Origin: SVFI01 sp045588655
GTDB lineage: Bacteria; Bacillota; Clostridia; Lachnospirales; Lachnospiraceae
Assembly: GCA_045588655.1 (NCBI GenBank)
Contig: JAZNEP010000004.1
Location: 1 to 64,000, forward strand
DNA length: 64,000 nucleotides
Reading direction: 5' to 3'
Position numbers and translations under genes: made by a program. The notes below the pieces were generated by a model. The model had not been told where the DNA came from. It saw only the letters and a program-made list of their open reading frames with translations, and made no database searches. Below are positions 7,581 through 15,695 of this stretch, in pieces. The stretch's first letter is position 1. Every line of letters begins with the position of its first letter.

Positions 7581-7613
7581 AAAAAAACCTCCGGTAAAAA
7601 TACCAAAGGTTTA
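7581..7613 (-). terminator. Hairpin followed by a T run (minus strand)
   Basis: Read on the minus strand, AAACCT and GGTA pair with AGGTTT and TACC around a TTTT loop, with one internal mismatch, and the right arm continues into a T run. It would stop transcription coming from the integrase side before mobC. No gene reading into it was found between 7614 and 7779, a stretch in which I see nothing else. Confidence 0.5.
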
Positions 7614-7779
7614 TTCCAAAATTAAATTCTTTTACAACTTTAATGATATCAACCGATGCTAATAATTGCAATTGAATGATGTTTACTGTATGCGGAATTT
7701 GATTGAAAGTTGAGAAAGAAAATTATCTTTTGTAGTTTTCAATGTTTAATATCTTTCAACCACATTCAACCTCTTTCCG

Positions 7780-7808
7780 TTGTCTGTACATATCCTCCGT
7801 GCTACAAT
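7780..7808 (+). promoter_or_regulatory. Integrase promoter
   Basis: TTGTCT (7780-7785) and TACAAT (7803-7808) are 17 bp apart, and TGC just before the -10 gives an extended -10 element. It lies about 95 bp upstream of the integrase start. Confidence 0.55.
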
Positions 7809-7903
7809 GTTATCATAATCTTATAATTTACTTTTGAGTTCGAACATGGTATATTGATACTGTCGCTCGGGCTCTTTTTTTATGGAAAGAAAGGGTGATC
7901 GAC

Positions 7904-9034
7904 ATGGGCAAGGACCTGAAAGGTAGGGGACTTGGAACAGGCATAAGCCAGCGTGACGATGGCTTATATGTAGGACGATTTACAAATAAATACGGAAAGC
8001 GTGTGCAGAAGGTGATGCCCAAACTGAAAGATGTCAGACAGTGGCTCGGAGATATGCAGTATGAGGATGCGCATAGCAATCGGGATTTTCCGAAAGACAT
8101 GACTGTGGATGCGTGGTATGAATATTGGATGGATATCAAAAAGCGGACGGTCAGACCGAATACCGTGCGCAACTACAGAGAACGATATGAGCGCAATATC
8201 AAACCTGTCATCGGTAAGAAAATCCTCGGCAATGTCAACACAGTGCATTGTCAGGAGATTATGAACCGCATGGCGGATGAGGGCTATCGGACGTCTTCCA
8301 TTTATCAGGCGCGAATTACTTTATATAATATGCTCGACTATGCATATCAAAGTGATGTGATTATGAAAAATCCGTGCAACAAATTGGTGCGCTCCGACAT
8401 TGGCAAACCTGCAAGTAAAAAGCAGGCATTGACCATAGGGCAGCAGAAAGCATTTTGCAAAGTGCTGGAAGGCAATACCTATGAGTATCAATATCGCTTT
8501 TTGCTACAGACGGGACTTAGAACCGGAGAACTGGTCGGACTGAAATGGGAGGATGTGGATTTTGACAATCGAACCATTACCGTCAGCCGTTCTATGGAGT
8601 ATCGCCACAGTGTAAAAGAATGGCGTATCGGTGAACCGAAAAGCAAATCGGGATTTCGAACCATTCCGCTGACAGAAGAGGCAATGGAAATTCTGAAACT
8701 CCAAAAGCAGAAGAACCGCTCGTACAAAATCATTCCTTTGGAATGGACAGAGTTTGTGTTTTTATGCAAGAACGGAACGCCGGTGAAAAACAGCACTTAT
8801 GACACTATGCTTTTTAAATTATATGACAAAGCGGGAATTCCGAGATTTTCCATGCACATACTCAGACACACATTTGCAACAAGGTGTATCGAGGCGGGCA
8901 TGAAACCGAAGACGTTACAAACGATTCTCGGACATTCGAATATCAGCATCACAATGAATTTGTATGTGCACACTACAGAGGAACAAATGCAGAAAGAAAT
9001 AGACCTGGTTGCAGACGCTTTGAAGGTGATTTGA
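7904..9034 (+). CDS. int: Tyrosine site-specific integrase
   Basis: This 376-residue recombinase would integrate and excise the element. The catalytic domain shows TGLRTGELVGL (box I Arg), HILRHTFATR (H-x-x-R), LGHSNISITMNLYVH with the second His and the nucleophile Tyr. The N-terminal part (about 10-60) is an arm-binding domain and 65-150 a SAM-like core-binding domain. ATG 7904 fits an AAAGGG site nine bases upstream better than GTG 7895. The length is normal and the gene looks intact. Orientation toward the ychF side suggests that the attachment site is just downstream. Confidence 0.93.
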   Translation: MGKDLKGRGLGTGISQRDDGLYVGRFTNKYGKRVQKVMPKLKDVRQWLGDMQYEDAHSNRDFPKDMTVDAWYEYWMDIKKRTVRPNTVRNYRERYERNIKPVIGKKILGNVNTVHCQEIMNRMADEGYRTSSIYQARITLYNMLDYAYQSDVIMKNPCNKLVRSDIGKPASKKQALTIGQQKAFCKVLEGNTYEYQYRFLLQTGLRTGELVGLKWEDVDFDNRTITVSRSMEYRHSVKEWRIGEPKSKSGFRTIPLTEEAMEILKLQKQKNRSYKIIPLEWTEFVFLCKNGTPVKNSTYDTMLFKLYDKAGIPRFSMHILRHTFATRCIEAGMKPKTLQTILGHSNISITMNLYVHTTEEQMQKEIDLVADALKVI

Positions 9035-9038
9035 AAAT

Positions 9039-9164
9039 CTGAACCAAGGTTCGAAAATCAAAGATTTTCGAACTCGTTGGCTTCGCCAAAGAAAATTTCA
9101 AATGGATATTTTCGCTCATGCGAGCATGGCTCAAAATCCATATTGAAATTTCTCCTTGGTTCAG
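9039..9164. repeat. 126-bp nested palindrome after the integrase gene
   Basis: Outer arms CTGAACCAAGG (9039-9049) and CCTTGGTTCAG (9154-9164) are exact reverse complements. Inside lie a perfect 10-bp hairpin with an AAA loop (9050-9072), a TTGGC-TTC-GCCAA hairpin (9077-9089), and a long imperfect pair around 9091-9150. There is no T tract, so a simple terminator is unlikely. It may be a dispersed palindromic repeat, or part of the attachment region. Confidence 0.7.
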
Positions 9165-9176
9165 CTGGTTCGCATA

Positions 9177-9198
9177 TTGGTACGTAATTGGTACGTAA
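9177..9198. repeat. Tandem 11-bp repeat, candidate attachment or Int-binding site
   Basis: TTGGTACGTAA occurs twice without a gap (9177-9187, 9188-9198), each copy containing the palindrome TACGTA. The position between the integrase end and the first core gene fits an att site or integrase arm sites. No second copy was found near the left end of the window. Confidence 0.45.
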
Positions 9199-9259
9199 AC
9201 GCAATTTAAAATCACGAAAGCCCGCAAAATCAAGGTTTTTTAAGGAGGAAATACAAAAA

Positions 9260-10357
9260 ATGAAATTAGGTATCGTTGGTTTACCGAATGTCGGTAAAAG
9301 TACATTATTTAATTCGCTGACAAAGGCAGGAGCAGAGAGTGCAAACTATCCATTCTGTACCATTGATCCAAACATCGGTATTGTTCCGGTTCCGGATGAG
9401 CGTTTAAAGCTTCTTGGAGATATGTATCAGTCCAAAAAGGTCACACATGCGGTTATTGAATTTGTGGATATCGCAGGACTTGTAAAGGGCGCATCCAAGG
9501 GAGAAGGTCTCGGAAACCAGTTCCTATCCAATATTCGTGAGGTGGACGCAATCGTACATGTGGTGCGTTGTTTTGAAGATCCGAATGTAATCCATGTGGA
9601 CGGAAGCGTGGACCCGATTCGTGATATTGAGACAATTAATCTCGAATTAATTTTTTCTGATATTGAAATATTAGAGCGAAGAATTGCAAAAGTAACTCGC
9701 GGTGCAAGAAACGATAAAACACTTGCAAAAGAAGAGGATTTATTAAAACGTCTGAAAGCACATCTGGAAGAAGGAAAGATGGCTAAGACATTTGAAACGG
9801 ATGATGAAGATGAGCTTGCCCTCATTGCAACCTACAATCTGCTGACCATCAAACCGGTGATTTTTGCTGCAAATGTGGCAGAGGATGAACTGGCCGGCGA
9901 TGCGGCAGACAATGCGCATGTGGCTAAGGTGCGTGAGTACGCAAAAGAAGATCAGGATGGCGTTTTTGTAATCTGTGCACAGATTGAGCAGGAGATGGCA
10001 GAGCTGGATGAGGATGAAAAAGCGATGTTTTTAGAGGAACTTGGCATAGCAGAGTCAGGTTTGGATAAACTAATAAAAGCTTCTTATACGCTTCTTGGTC
10101 TGCATAGTTTCTTGACAGCCGGGGAAGATGAAACGAGAGCGTGGACGATTAAAATAGGAACAAAGGCTCCGCAGGCAGCCGGAAAAATTCATACAGATTT
10201 TGAGCGTGGATTTATCAAGGCGGAAGTGGTAAACTACAAAGACCTTTTGGAGCAGGGATCGCTTGCAGCGGCAAGAGAAAAAGGTCTTGTCGGAATGGAA
10301 GGAAAAGAATATGTGGTGCAGGACGGCGATGTAATTTTATTCCGCTTTAACGTATAA
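9260..10357 (+). CDS. ychF: YchF/OLA1-type P-loop ATPase
   Basis: The 365-residue protein matches YchF, an Obg-related ATPase that binds ribosomes. It has the P-loop GLPNVGKST near the N terminus, the G3 region DIAGLVKGASKGEGLGNQFL, NVAE in place of the GTPase NKxD motif (the change that favours ATP), and a C-terminal TGS domain containing the KAPQAAGKIHTDFERGF stretch. ATG 9260 has AAGGAGG 11 bases upstream and gives the usual family length. It is the first core gene after the island. Confidence 0.96.
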   Translation: MKLGIVGLPNVGKSTLFNSLTKAGAESANYPFCTIDPNIGIVPVPDERLKLLGDMYQSKKVTHAVIEFVDIAGLVKGASKGEGLGNQFLSNIREVDAIVHVVRCFEDPNVIHVDGSVDPIRDIETINLELIFSDIEILERRIAKVTRGARNDKTLAKEEDLLKRLKAHLEEGKMAKTFETDDEDELALIATYNLLTIKPVIFAANVAEDELAGDAADNAHVAKVREYAKEDQDGVFVICAQIEQEMAELDEDEKAMFLEELGIAESGLDKLIKASYTLLGLHSFLTAGEDETRAWTIKIGTKAPQAAGKIHTDFERGFIKAEVVNYKDLLEQGSLAAAREKGLVGMEGKEYVVQDGDVILFRFNV

Positions 10358-10402
10358 GAGAGTATGGAGCAATAGCTTGATTGCAAGAAGGGAATTTATT
10401 GT

Positions 10403-11299
10403 ATGAATAAATGGGATATCGCATTTCCAAATTTAGGAATTTATTTGGAGAATGTGCCTCGTTTTTTTAAGATATTTGGGGTAGAGATTGCTTTTTATGG
10501 TTTGATTATAGCCATTGGGGTGGTGCTTGGTTTTACCCTTGCAAATCGTGAGAGCAATCGGATGGGATACCCGAAGGATATTCTGTGGGATTTTTCGATT
10601 CCGGCAATTATTTGTTCTGTGCTTGGTGCCAGAATTTATTATGTGGCATTCAGTTGGGATTTTTATAAAAATCATCCGGAAGAGATATGGAATATCCGTG
10701 GAGGCGGCATCGCGATTTATGGTGCGGTGATTGGTGGATTTTTAGCGCTGATAGTTTTTTGTAAAATAAAAAAAATGAACCTGTGGAAGGTGACAGATAT
10801 CGCGGTTATAGGTCTGTTGGTTGGTCAATTCATTGGTCGATGGGGGAATTTTATGAACAGGGAAGCATTTGGCGGATATACAGATGGCTTGCTTGCAATG
10901 AGACTTCCGATCGAAGCGGTCAGAAAATCCGATATATCACCGGAGATAATGGAACATGTGGCAGAAGGTGTGAATTATATACAAGTACATCCGACGTTTC
11001 TCTATGAAAGTATTCTGAACTTTGCGCTTTTCATATGTCTGTGGCTGTATCGGAAGCATAAAAGATTTGATGGTGACTTATTGCTGATGTATTTAGGCGG
11101 TTACGGAATTATTCGCTTTTTTGTGGAGGGGCTTAGAACGGATCAGCTCCAGATTGGAACAAGTGGTATTGCGATTTCGCAGGTGCTTGGAATTAGTTTG
11201 TTTGCTTTTTCGCTTATTATGCAGACTGTAATACGCATTCGTCTGAAGGATAATGTGCAGGAGCATAAGGAAATCAAACTAAATGTAGAGAATAAATAA
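10403..11299 (+). CDS. lgt: Prolipoprotein diacylglyceryl transferase
   Basis: Lgt attaches diacylglycerol to the lipobox cysteine of prelipoproteins in the membrane. The 298-residue protein is polytopic and contains GGGIAIYGAVIGG and the signature GRWGNFMNREAFGG with the conserved Arg, Asn and Glu, and HPTFLYES further on. It is 45 bp downstream of ychF and closed by a terminator at 11326. Confidence 0.96.
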   Translation: MNKWDIAFPNLGIYLENVPRFFKIFGVEIAFYGLIIAIGVVLGFTLANRESNRMGYPKDILWDFSIPAIICSVLGARIYYVAFSWDFYKNHPEEIWNIRGGGIAIYGAVIGGFLALIVFCKIKKMNLWKVTDIAVIGLLVGQFIGRWGNFMNREAFGGYTDGLLAMRLPIEAVRKSDISPEIMEHVAEGVNYIQVHPTFLYESILNFALFICLWLYRKHKRFDGDLLLMYLGGYGIIRFFVEGLRTDQLQIGTSGIAISQVLGISLFAFSLIMQTVIRIRLKDNVQEHKEIKLNVENK

Positions 11300-11325
11300 A
11301 GCAAAATACAAGATATAGAATGTGA

Positions 11326-11368
11326 GAAAACAGTGTTTTTCCAAAGTATGGAAAGACGCTGTTTTTTT
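11326..11368 (+). terminator. Rho-independent terminator after lgt
   Basis: AAAACAGTGTTTTTCCA pairs with TGGAAAGACGCTGTTTT, with wobbles, around AAGTA and continues into a T run. It separates lgt from the division cluster. Confidence 0.75.
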
Positions 11369-11390
11369 ATGGAAAAAACTCCGTTTTTGC

Positions 11391-11419
11391 TTGCAAAATG
11401 GACTGTTTTCCATTAAAAT
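11391..11419 (+). promoter_or_regulatory. mraZ (dcw cluster) promoter
   Basis: TTGCAA (11391-11396) and TAAAAT (11414-11419) are 17 bp apart. Transcription would start near 11426, just before the GTGG repeats. Confidence 0.6.
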
Positions 11420-11428
11420 GGACATAGA

Positions 11429-11465
11429 GTGGTGAAAAGTGGTGCAAAAGGGGTGGAAAGTGGAG
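11429..11465 (+). promoter_or_regulatory. MraZ-binding repeats
   Basis: GTGGTG at 11429 and 11439, then GGGGTG at 11450 and GTGGAG at 11460, are spaced 10-11 bp, one helical turn. Such helically phased TGG-containing repeats upstream of mraZ are the known binding sites of the MraZ repressor in several bacteria. Their place right after the predicted start point fits repression of the cluster. Confidence 0.75.
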
Positions 11466-11496
11466 CGAAATTAGCTTTCTGCAACAGGTGATGTTT

Positions 11497-11928
11497 ATGT
11501 TCATGGGAGAGTACAGTCATACAATTGATACGAAGGGTCGACTGATCATTCCTTCAAAGCTCCGAGATGAGCTCGGCGAGAGTTTCGTCGTGACGAAGGG
11601 GTTTGACGGGTGTCTTTTTGTGTATGACATGGACGAATGGAAATTGCTTCACGACCGCTTAAAAACATTACCACTGACACACAAAGATACACGTAAGATT
11701 AACCGTTTCTTTCTTGCCAGTGCTACCAATGGTGAGATAGACAAGCAGGGCCGGGTATTGATTCCGGCTGTGCTACGTGAATTTGCCAATATTACAAAAG
11801 AAGTGGTGTTACTTGGCGTAGGAAATCGAATTGAAATCTGGGATAAGGATGCGTGGGAGAACGAATCCGGATTTGAAGATATGGATGAAATCGCAGAACA
11901 TATGGCAGAGCTTGGACTTGATATATAA
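11497..11928 (+). CDS. mraZ: MraZ transcriptional regulator
   Basis: The 143-residue protein has the two SpoVT/AbrB-like DxxGR repeats of MraZ (TIDTKGRLIIPSKLR and EIDKQGRVLIPAVLR). MraZ binds its own promoter and represses the division and cell-wall cluster. Several start codons are possible in frame (11488 GTG, 11491, 11497, 11503). 11497 gives MFMGEY, the usual family start and length, and lies six bases after AGGTG. Confidence 0.95.
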   Translation: MFMGEYSHTIDTKGRLIIPSKLRDELGESFVVTKGFDGCLFVYDMDEWKLLHDRLKTLPLTHKDTRKINRFFLASATNGEIDKQGRVLIPAVLREFANITKEVVLLGVGNRIEIWDKDAWENESGFEDMDEIAEHMAELGLDI

Positions 11929-11952
11929 ATAGGAAATAAGACAGAGGAAATC

Positions 11953-12900
11953 ATGGTTTTTTCACACAAATCAGTATTACTGAACGAGACAATTGAAGGA
12001 TTGATGATTCGACCGGACGGAGTATATGTGGATGGTACATTAGGAGGTGCCGGACACTCAGGTGTGATTGCTTCAAAGCTCTCGCCGGAAGGGAAATTAA
12101 TCGGCATTGATCAGGATGCAGCCGCGATTGAGGTGGCGACGCAAAGACTTGCAGCTTATGCAGACCGAGTAGAAATTGTAAGAAGTAATTATGAAAATAT
12201 GTGCCGTGTAGTGCGGGAGTGTGGATATACAGGAGTGGATGGAATTCTTCTTGATTTGGGCGTTTCTTCTTATCAGCTGGATACGATAGAGAGAGGGTTT
12301 TCCTACAAATATGACACCAAGCTGGACATGCGTATGGACGAGAGACAAACGCTGACTGCTGAGATGATTGTAAACGAATATAGCGAGATGGAGCTGTTTC
12401 GTATCATCAGAGATTACGGAGAAGATAAATTTGCCAAAAACATTGCAAAACACATTGTGGCAGCAAGAGATAAAAAGCGCATAGAGACTACATATGAGCT
12501 GAATGAGTTGATTAAGGCAGCGATACCGGCTAAGATGCGTGAAAATGGTGGACATCCTTCCAAGAGAACATACCAGGCGATACGTATTGAGTGTAACAGA
12601 GAACTGGATGTGCTCCGTGATACACTTGATGAGATGATAGATCTTTTAAATCCGGGTGGAAGACTTTGTATTATCACCTTCCATTCCTTGGAGGATCGTA
12701 TTGTAAAAACAAGTTTTAAGAAAAATGAAAATCCTTGTACATGCCCACCGTCATTTCCGGTGTGTACATGTGGTAAAAAAACAAAGGGAAAAGTGATTAC
12801 AAGAAAACCGATTCTTCCATCGCAGGAAGAAATGGAGGAAAACAGCAGAAGCAAGAGTGCGAAGCTGAGAGTGTTTGAAAAAACGAAAAATATCAGATAG
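11953..12900 (+). CDS. rsmH: 16S rRNA (cytosine1402-N4)-methyltransferase
   Basis: RsmH (MraW) methylates C1402 in the decoding centre of 16S rRNA. The 315 residues include HKSVLLNE at the start, the SAM-binding block VDGTLGGAGHSG, DGILLDLGVSSYQLD, and FHSLEDRIVK. The length and position right after mraZ are typical. A C-terminal cysteine cluster (CTCPPSFPVCTCG) is usual for clostridial homologues. Confidence 0.97.
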   Translation: MVFSHKSVLLNETIEGLMIRPDGVYVDGTLGGAGHSGVIASKLSPEGKLIGIDQDAAAIEVATQRLAAYADRVEIVRSNYENMCRVVRECGYTGVDGILLDLGVSSYQLDTIERGFSYKYDTKLDMRMDERQTLTAEMIVNEYSEMELFRIIRDYGEDKFAKNIAKHIVAARDKKRIETTYELNELIKAAIPAKMRENGGHPSKRTYQAIRIECNRELDVLRDTLDEMIDLLNPGGRLCIITFHSLEDRIVKTSFKKNENPCTCPPSFPVCTCGKKTKGKVITRKPILPSQEEMEENSRSKSAKLRVFEKTKNIR

Positions 12901-12917
12901 ATTGAGGGGTCATGAAA

Positions 12918-13385
12918 ATGGCAGAAAGAAAAAGAAGATATGCTTCTTACGGGAATTATACGGAAGGCAATACCGTAAGAAAATATGATTATGATGTGGT
13001 TCGTGAAATGGAAAAAGAGCCACAGAAAAAACTGAGCAGACAGACGCACAAAAACAGAGAAAAGGCGAGATTCATGAATTTTGGCCGTGTACTGTTTTTG
13101 ACTGTATCTATGTGTCTGGCCGGTGTTGTTTTATATGGATACCTTACGTTGCAGTCAGCCAACACTGCAGCAGCCAGTGAGGTGGCTGCACTTGAGAGTC
13201 AGTTAAATTCTATGAAGCTTGACAATGATGAAGAGTATAGTAGAATTATGAGTAGCGTAAATATGGACGAGATTAAGCAAAGGGCGATTGAAGATCTGGG
13301 TATGCAATATGCACAGGAAGGCCAGGTAATCGAAGTTCCGTGCGCTATGGACGATTACGTGCGTCAGTATAAGGCAATGCCTTAG
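12918..13385 (+). CDS. ftsL: FtsL-like cell division protein
   Basis: The 155-residue protein has a basic cytoplasmic part (about 1-46), one membrane segment (about 50-72) and a short extracytoplasmic coiled region, the layout of FtsL/DivIC proteins. Sequence conservation in this family is low, so the call rests on layout and on its place between rsmH and the transpeptidase genes. ATG 12918 is preferred to 12912 because the GAGGGG site at 12904-12909 is eight bases away. Confidence 0.8.
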   Translation: MAERKRRYASYGNYTEGNTVRKYDYDVVREMEKEPQKKLSRQTHKNREKARFMNFGRVLFLTVSMCLAGVVLYGYLTLQSANTAAASEVAALESQLNSMKLDNDEEYSRIMSSVNMDEIKQRAIEDLGMQYAQEGQVIEVPCAMDDYVRQYKAMP

Positions 13386-13412
13386 GCTGGCTTGTTGCGA
13401 GGTGTTTAAAAA

Positions 13413-15626
13413 TTGAGTCAGAATAGAAGAAAGAAAAAACAGTATAGACCAAATGACAGATTCAGACCGAGAATGCAGAAGAAGCTGGTAGTATTATTCC
13501 TATTAATACTACTGGCTTTCGTCGGTTTAAGCGTAAGGCTTGTCTGGATTTATGAAAAAGACGGAGAAAAATACAAAAAGCAGATTTTGTCCCAGCAGGA
13601 GTATGACAGCAAAACATTACCATACAAACGAGGGGAAATTCTGGATGCGAATGAGACAAAGCTCGCGTACAGTGAGAAAGTATACAATCTTGTAGTGGAT
13701 GCGCGTGTCATTACGGACAGCAAAGTGGAAAATGCCATGGAAAATACAGTGGCGGCTCTGGGAAAGTATTTTGGAGTGGATACGGTTGCTATGCGAGAAC
13801 ATATCGTAAACAATCCGCAAAATCAGTATTATGTGGTACAAAAGGCACTTGAGTACGAGACTGTGGCTCCGTTCCAAGAGGCACAAAAAGAGGATAAATC
13901 TATTGTTGGAGTATGGTTTGAAGAAGAGTATAAAAGAAAATATCCATATAATTCTCTTGCATCCTCTGTTATTGGATTTACCGGTTCGGATAATAATGGA
14001 ACATTTGGTTTGGAAGAATATTATAATAGTGTATTAAATGGAATGAATGGTCGAGAGTATGGATATCTTACGGAAGATTCTACGGTGGAACGTACGACCA
14101 TTGCCGCAGAGGATGGAAATACGCTGGTTACATCCATTGATATAAATATTCAGACTGTGGTTGAAAAATATATCAAAGAGTTTAATGAGGCACACAAAGG
14201 TGAGTTTCGAGCGGAAGATGACGGTAGTACCAATACTGGTGTGATTGTGATGAATCCAAACACCGGAGATGTATTAGCGATGGCGGATTATCCGGGGTAT
14301 GATTTGAATAATCCAAAGGACTTAACTCCGTTTTATTCGGAAGAAGAAATTAGTGCTATGACGAATGAACAGATGTATGAATGCCTGAACCAGATTTGGA
14401 GAAATTATTGTATTTCAGACACGTATGAACCGGGGTCTGTTTCAAAGTCGTTTACGATTGCAGCCGGACTGGATGCGGGGAGATTGACAGGAAATGAATC
14501 CTATTATTGTGAAGGAATTATGGAAGTGAGTAAGCACAAGATTCGTTGTCATAAACGAATCGGACACGGTATGCTGGATGTATCACAGTCATTGGAGCAA
14601 TCCTGTAATATGGCTTTAATCCAGATGTCTAGTGCAATCGGTAAAGATACGTTGATGGAATATTTGTACAATTTTAATATTGGGTTAAAGACCAACATCG
14701 ATTTGGCAGGAGAGGCAAGAACCAATACACTTGTGTACAATCCGGAAAATATGGTCGCTTCTGACCTTGCGATTTCCAGTTTTGGGCAAGGATATATGGT
14801 AAATATGATTCAGATGGCGTCGGCTTTTTCCTCTGTAATCAATGGTGGAAAATATTATGAACCGCATGTAGTGTCTGAAATACGCAGTGCAGATGGAACT
14901 ACCATTGAAAAAATTCAGCCGCGTGTGCTCAAACAGACAATTTCAGCGACTACATCGGATCGGATGAAGGTATATCTGGCCAATGTCTGTAGCTTAGGAA
15001 CGGGATCGACGGCAGTACCGGCCGGATATCTGATTGGCGGAAAGACGGGAACTGCAGAGAAACAACCGCGTGGAACGGGGGATTATGTGGTTTCCTTTAT
15101 GGGATTTGCACCGGCGGATGATCCACAGGTGGTGGTTTATGTCGTTATTGATGAGCCGAATGTGGAGGATCAGCCGCACTCAAGCTTTGCGCAGGAGCTT
15201 GCCAAAGGAATATTTACGGAGATTCTTCCATATTTGAATGTGTTCCGTACAGAAGATTTGACGGAAGAAGAGATTGAAGAATTAAAAGCATTGCATATCA
15301 TTCCTTCGGAAACCGGATCGCCAACGACAGAAGGTGAAGCAATGGAAGAATATGAGATTGATGAAGAAACCGGATATATCGTCGATCCGAACACAGGAGA
15401 ACTTCTCGATCCGGATACATTTTCACCGGTGGAGGGATCTGATTCTAATCTGGATGGATTAATCGGTGTAGAGCATAAGCCACAAGAGGAAGAATTAAGA
15501 CATGCGGGAGATATTTTAGATCCGGGAGTGGAGATGCAGCAAGGTGCGCAGGAGAGCGCACAGGAAGGTGCCGAGGATAGTACAGGAGAAGGAAATAGCG
15601 AGTTTAAAGCCGGTGCGGGCTTATAA
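13413..15626 (+). CDS. Class B penicillin-binding protein, FtsI/PBP2B type
   Basis: This septal transpeptidase crosslinks peptidoglycan outside the membrane. The start is TTG 13413 behind GCGAGGTG. The 737 residues comprise a basic N-terminal tail, one membrane anchor (about 24-46), a PBP dimerisation domain, and a transpeptidase domain with Ser342-V-S-Lys345, Ser397-C-Asn399 and Lys544-T-G. No PASTA domain follows; instead there is a long acidic, low-complexity C-terminal tail (from about 615) rich in Glu, Gly and Pro. It is paired with a second class B enzyme at 15696. Confidence 0.93.
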   Translation: MSQNRRKKKQYRPNDRFRPRMQKKLVVLFLLILLAFVGLSVRLVWIYEKDGEKYKKQILSQQEYDSKTLPYKRGEILDANETKLAYSEKVYNLVVDARVITDSKVENAMENTVAALGKYFGVDTVAMREHIVNNPQNQYYVVQKALEYETVAPFQEAQKEDKSIVGVWFEEEYKRKYPYNSLASSVIGFTGSDNNGTFGLEEYYNSVLNGMNGREYGYLTEDSTVERTTIAAEDGNTLVTSIDINIQTVVEKYIKEFNEAHKGEFRAEDDGSTNTGVIVMNPNTGDVLAMADYPGYDLNNPKDLTPFYSEEEISAMTNEQMYECLNQIWRNYCISDTYEPGSVSKSFTIAAGLDAGRLTGNESYYCEGIMEVSKHKIRCHKRIGHGMLDVSQSLEQSCNMALIQMSSAIGKDTLMEYLYNFNIGLKTNIDLAGEARTNTLVYNPENMVASDLAISSFGQGYMVNMIQMASAFSSVINGGKYYEPHVVSEIRSADGTTIEKIQPRVLKQTISATTSDRMKVYLANVCSLGTGSTAVPAGYLIGGKTGTAEKQPRGTGDYVVSFMGFAPADDPQVVVYVVIDEPNVEDQPHSSFAQELAKGIFTEILPYLNVFRTEDLTEEEIEELKALHIIPSETGSPTTEGEAMEEYEIDEETGYIVDPNTGELLDPDTFSPVEGSDSNLDGLIGVEHKPQEEELRHAGDILDPGVEMQQGAQESAQEGAEDSTGEGNSEFKAGAGL

Positions 15627-15695
15627 GAATGAAAAAGTTGAATAACCTTGCGGATAGTCTAATAAATTATTGTAACAGGTATTTGCGGAGGCTAT

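Noticed and set aside
7831..7850. GTTCGAAC word resembling a tRNA T-loop, as a possible tRNA remnant or att site
   Set aside because: No acceptor or anticodon stem can be built around it.
9050..9072. Perfect 10-bp hairpin as integrase terminator
   Set aside because: No T tract on either strand; it is part of a larger palindrome.
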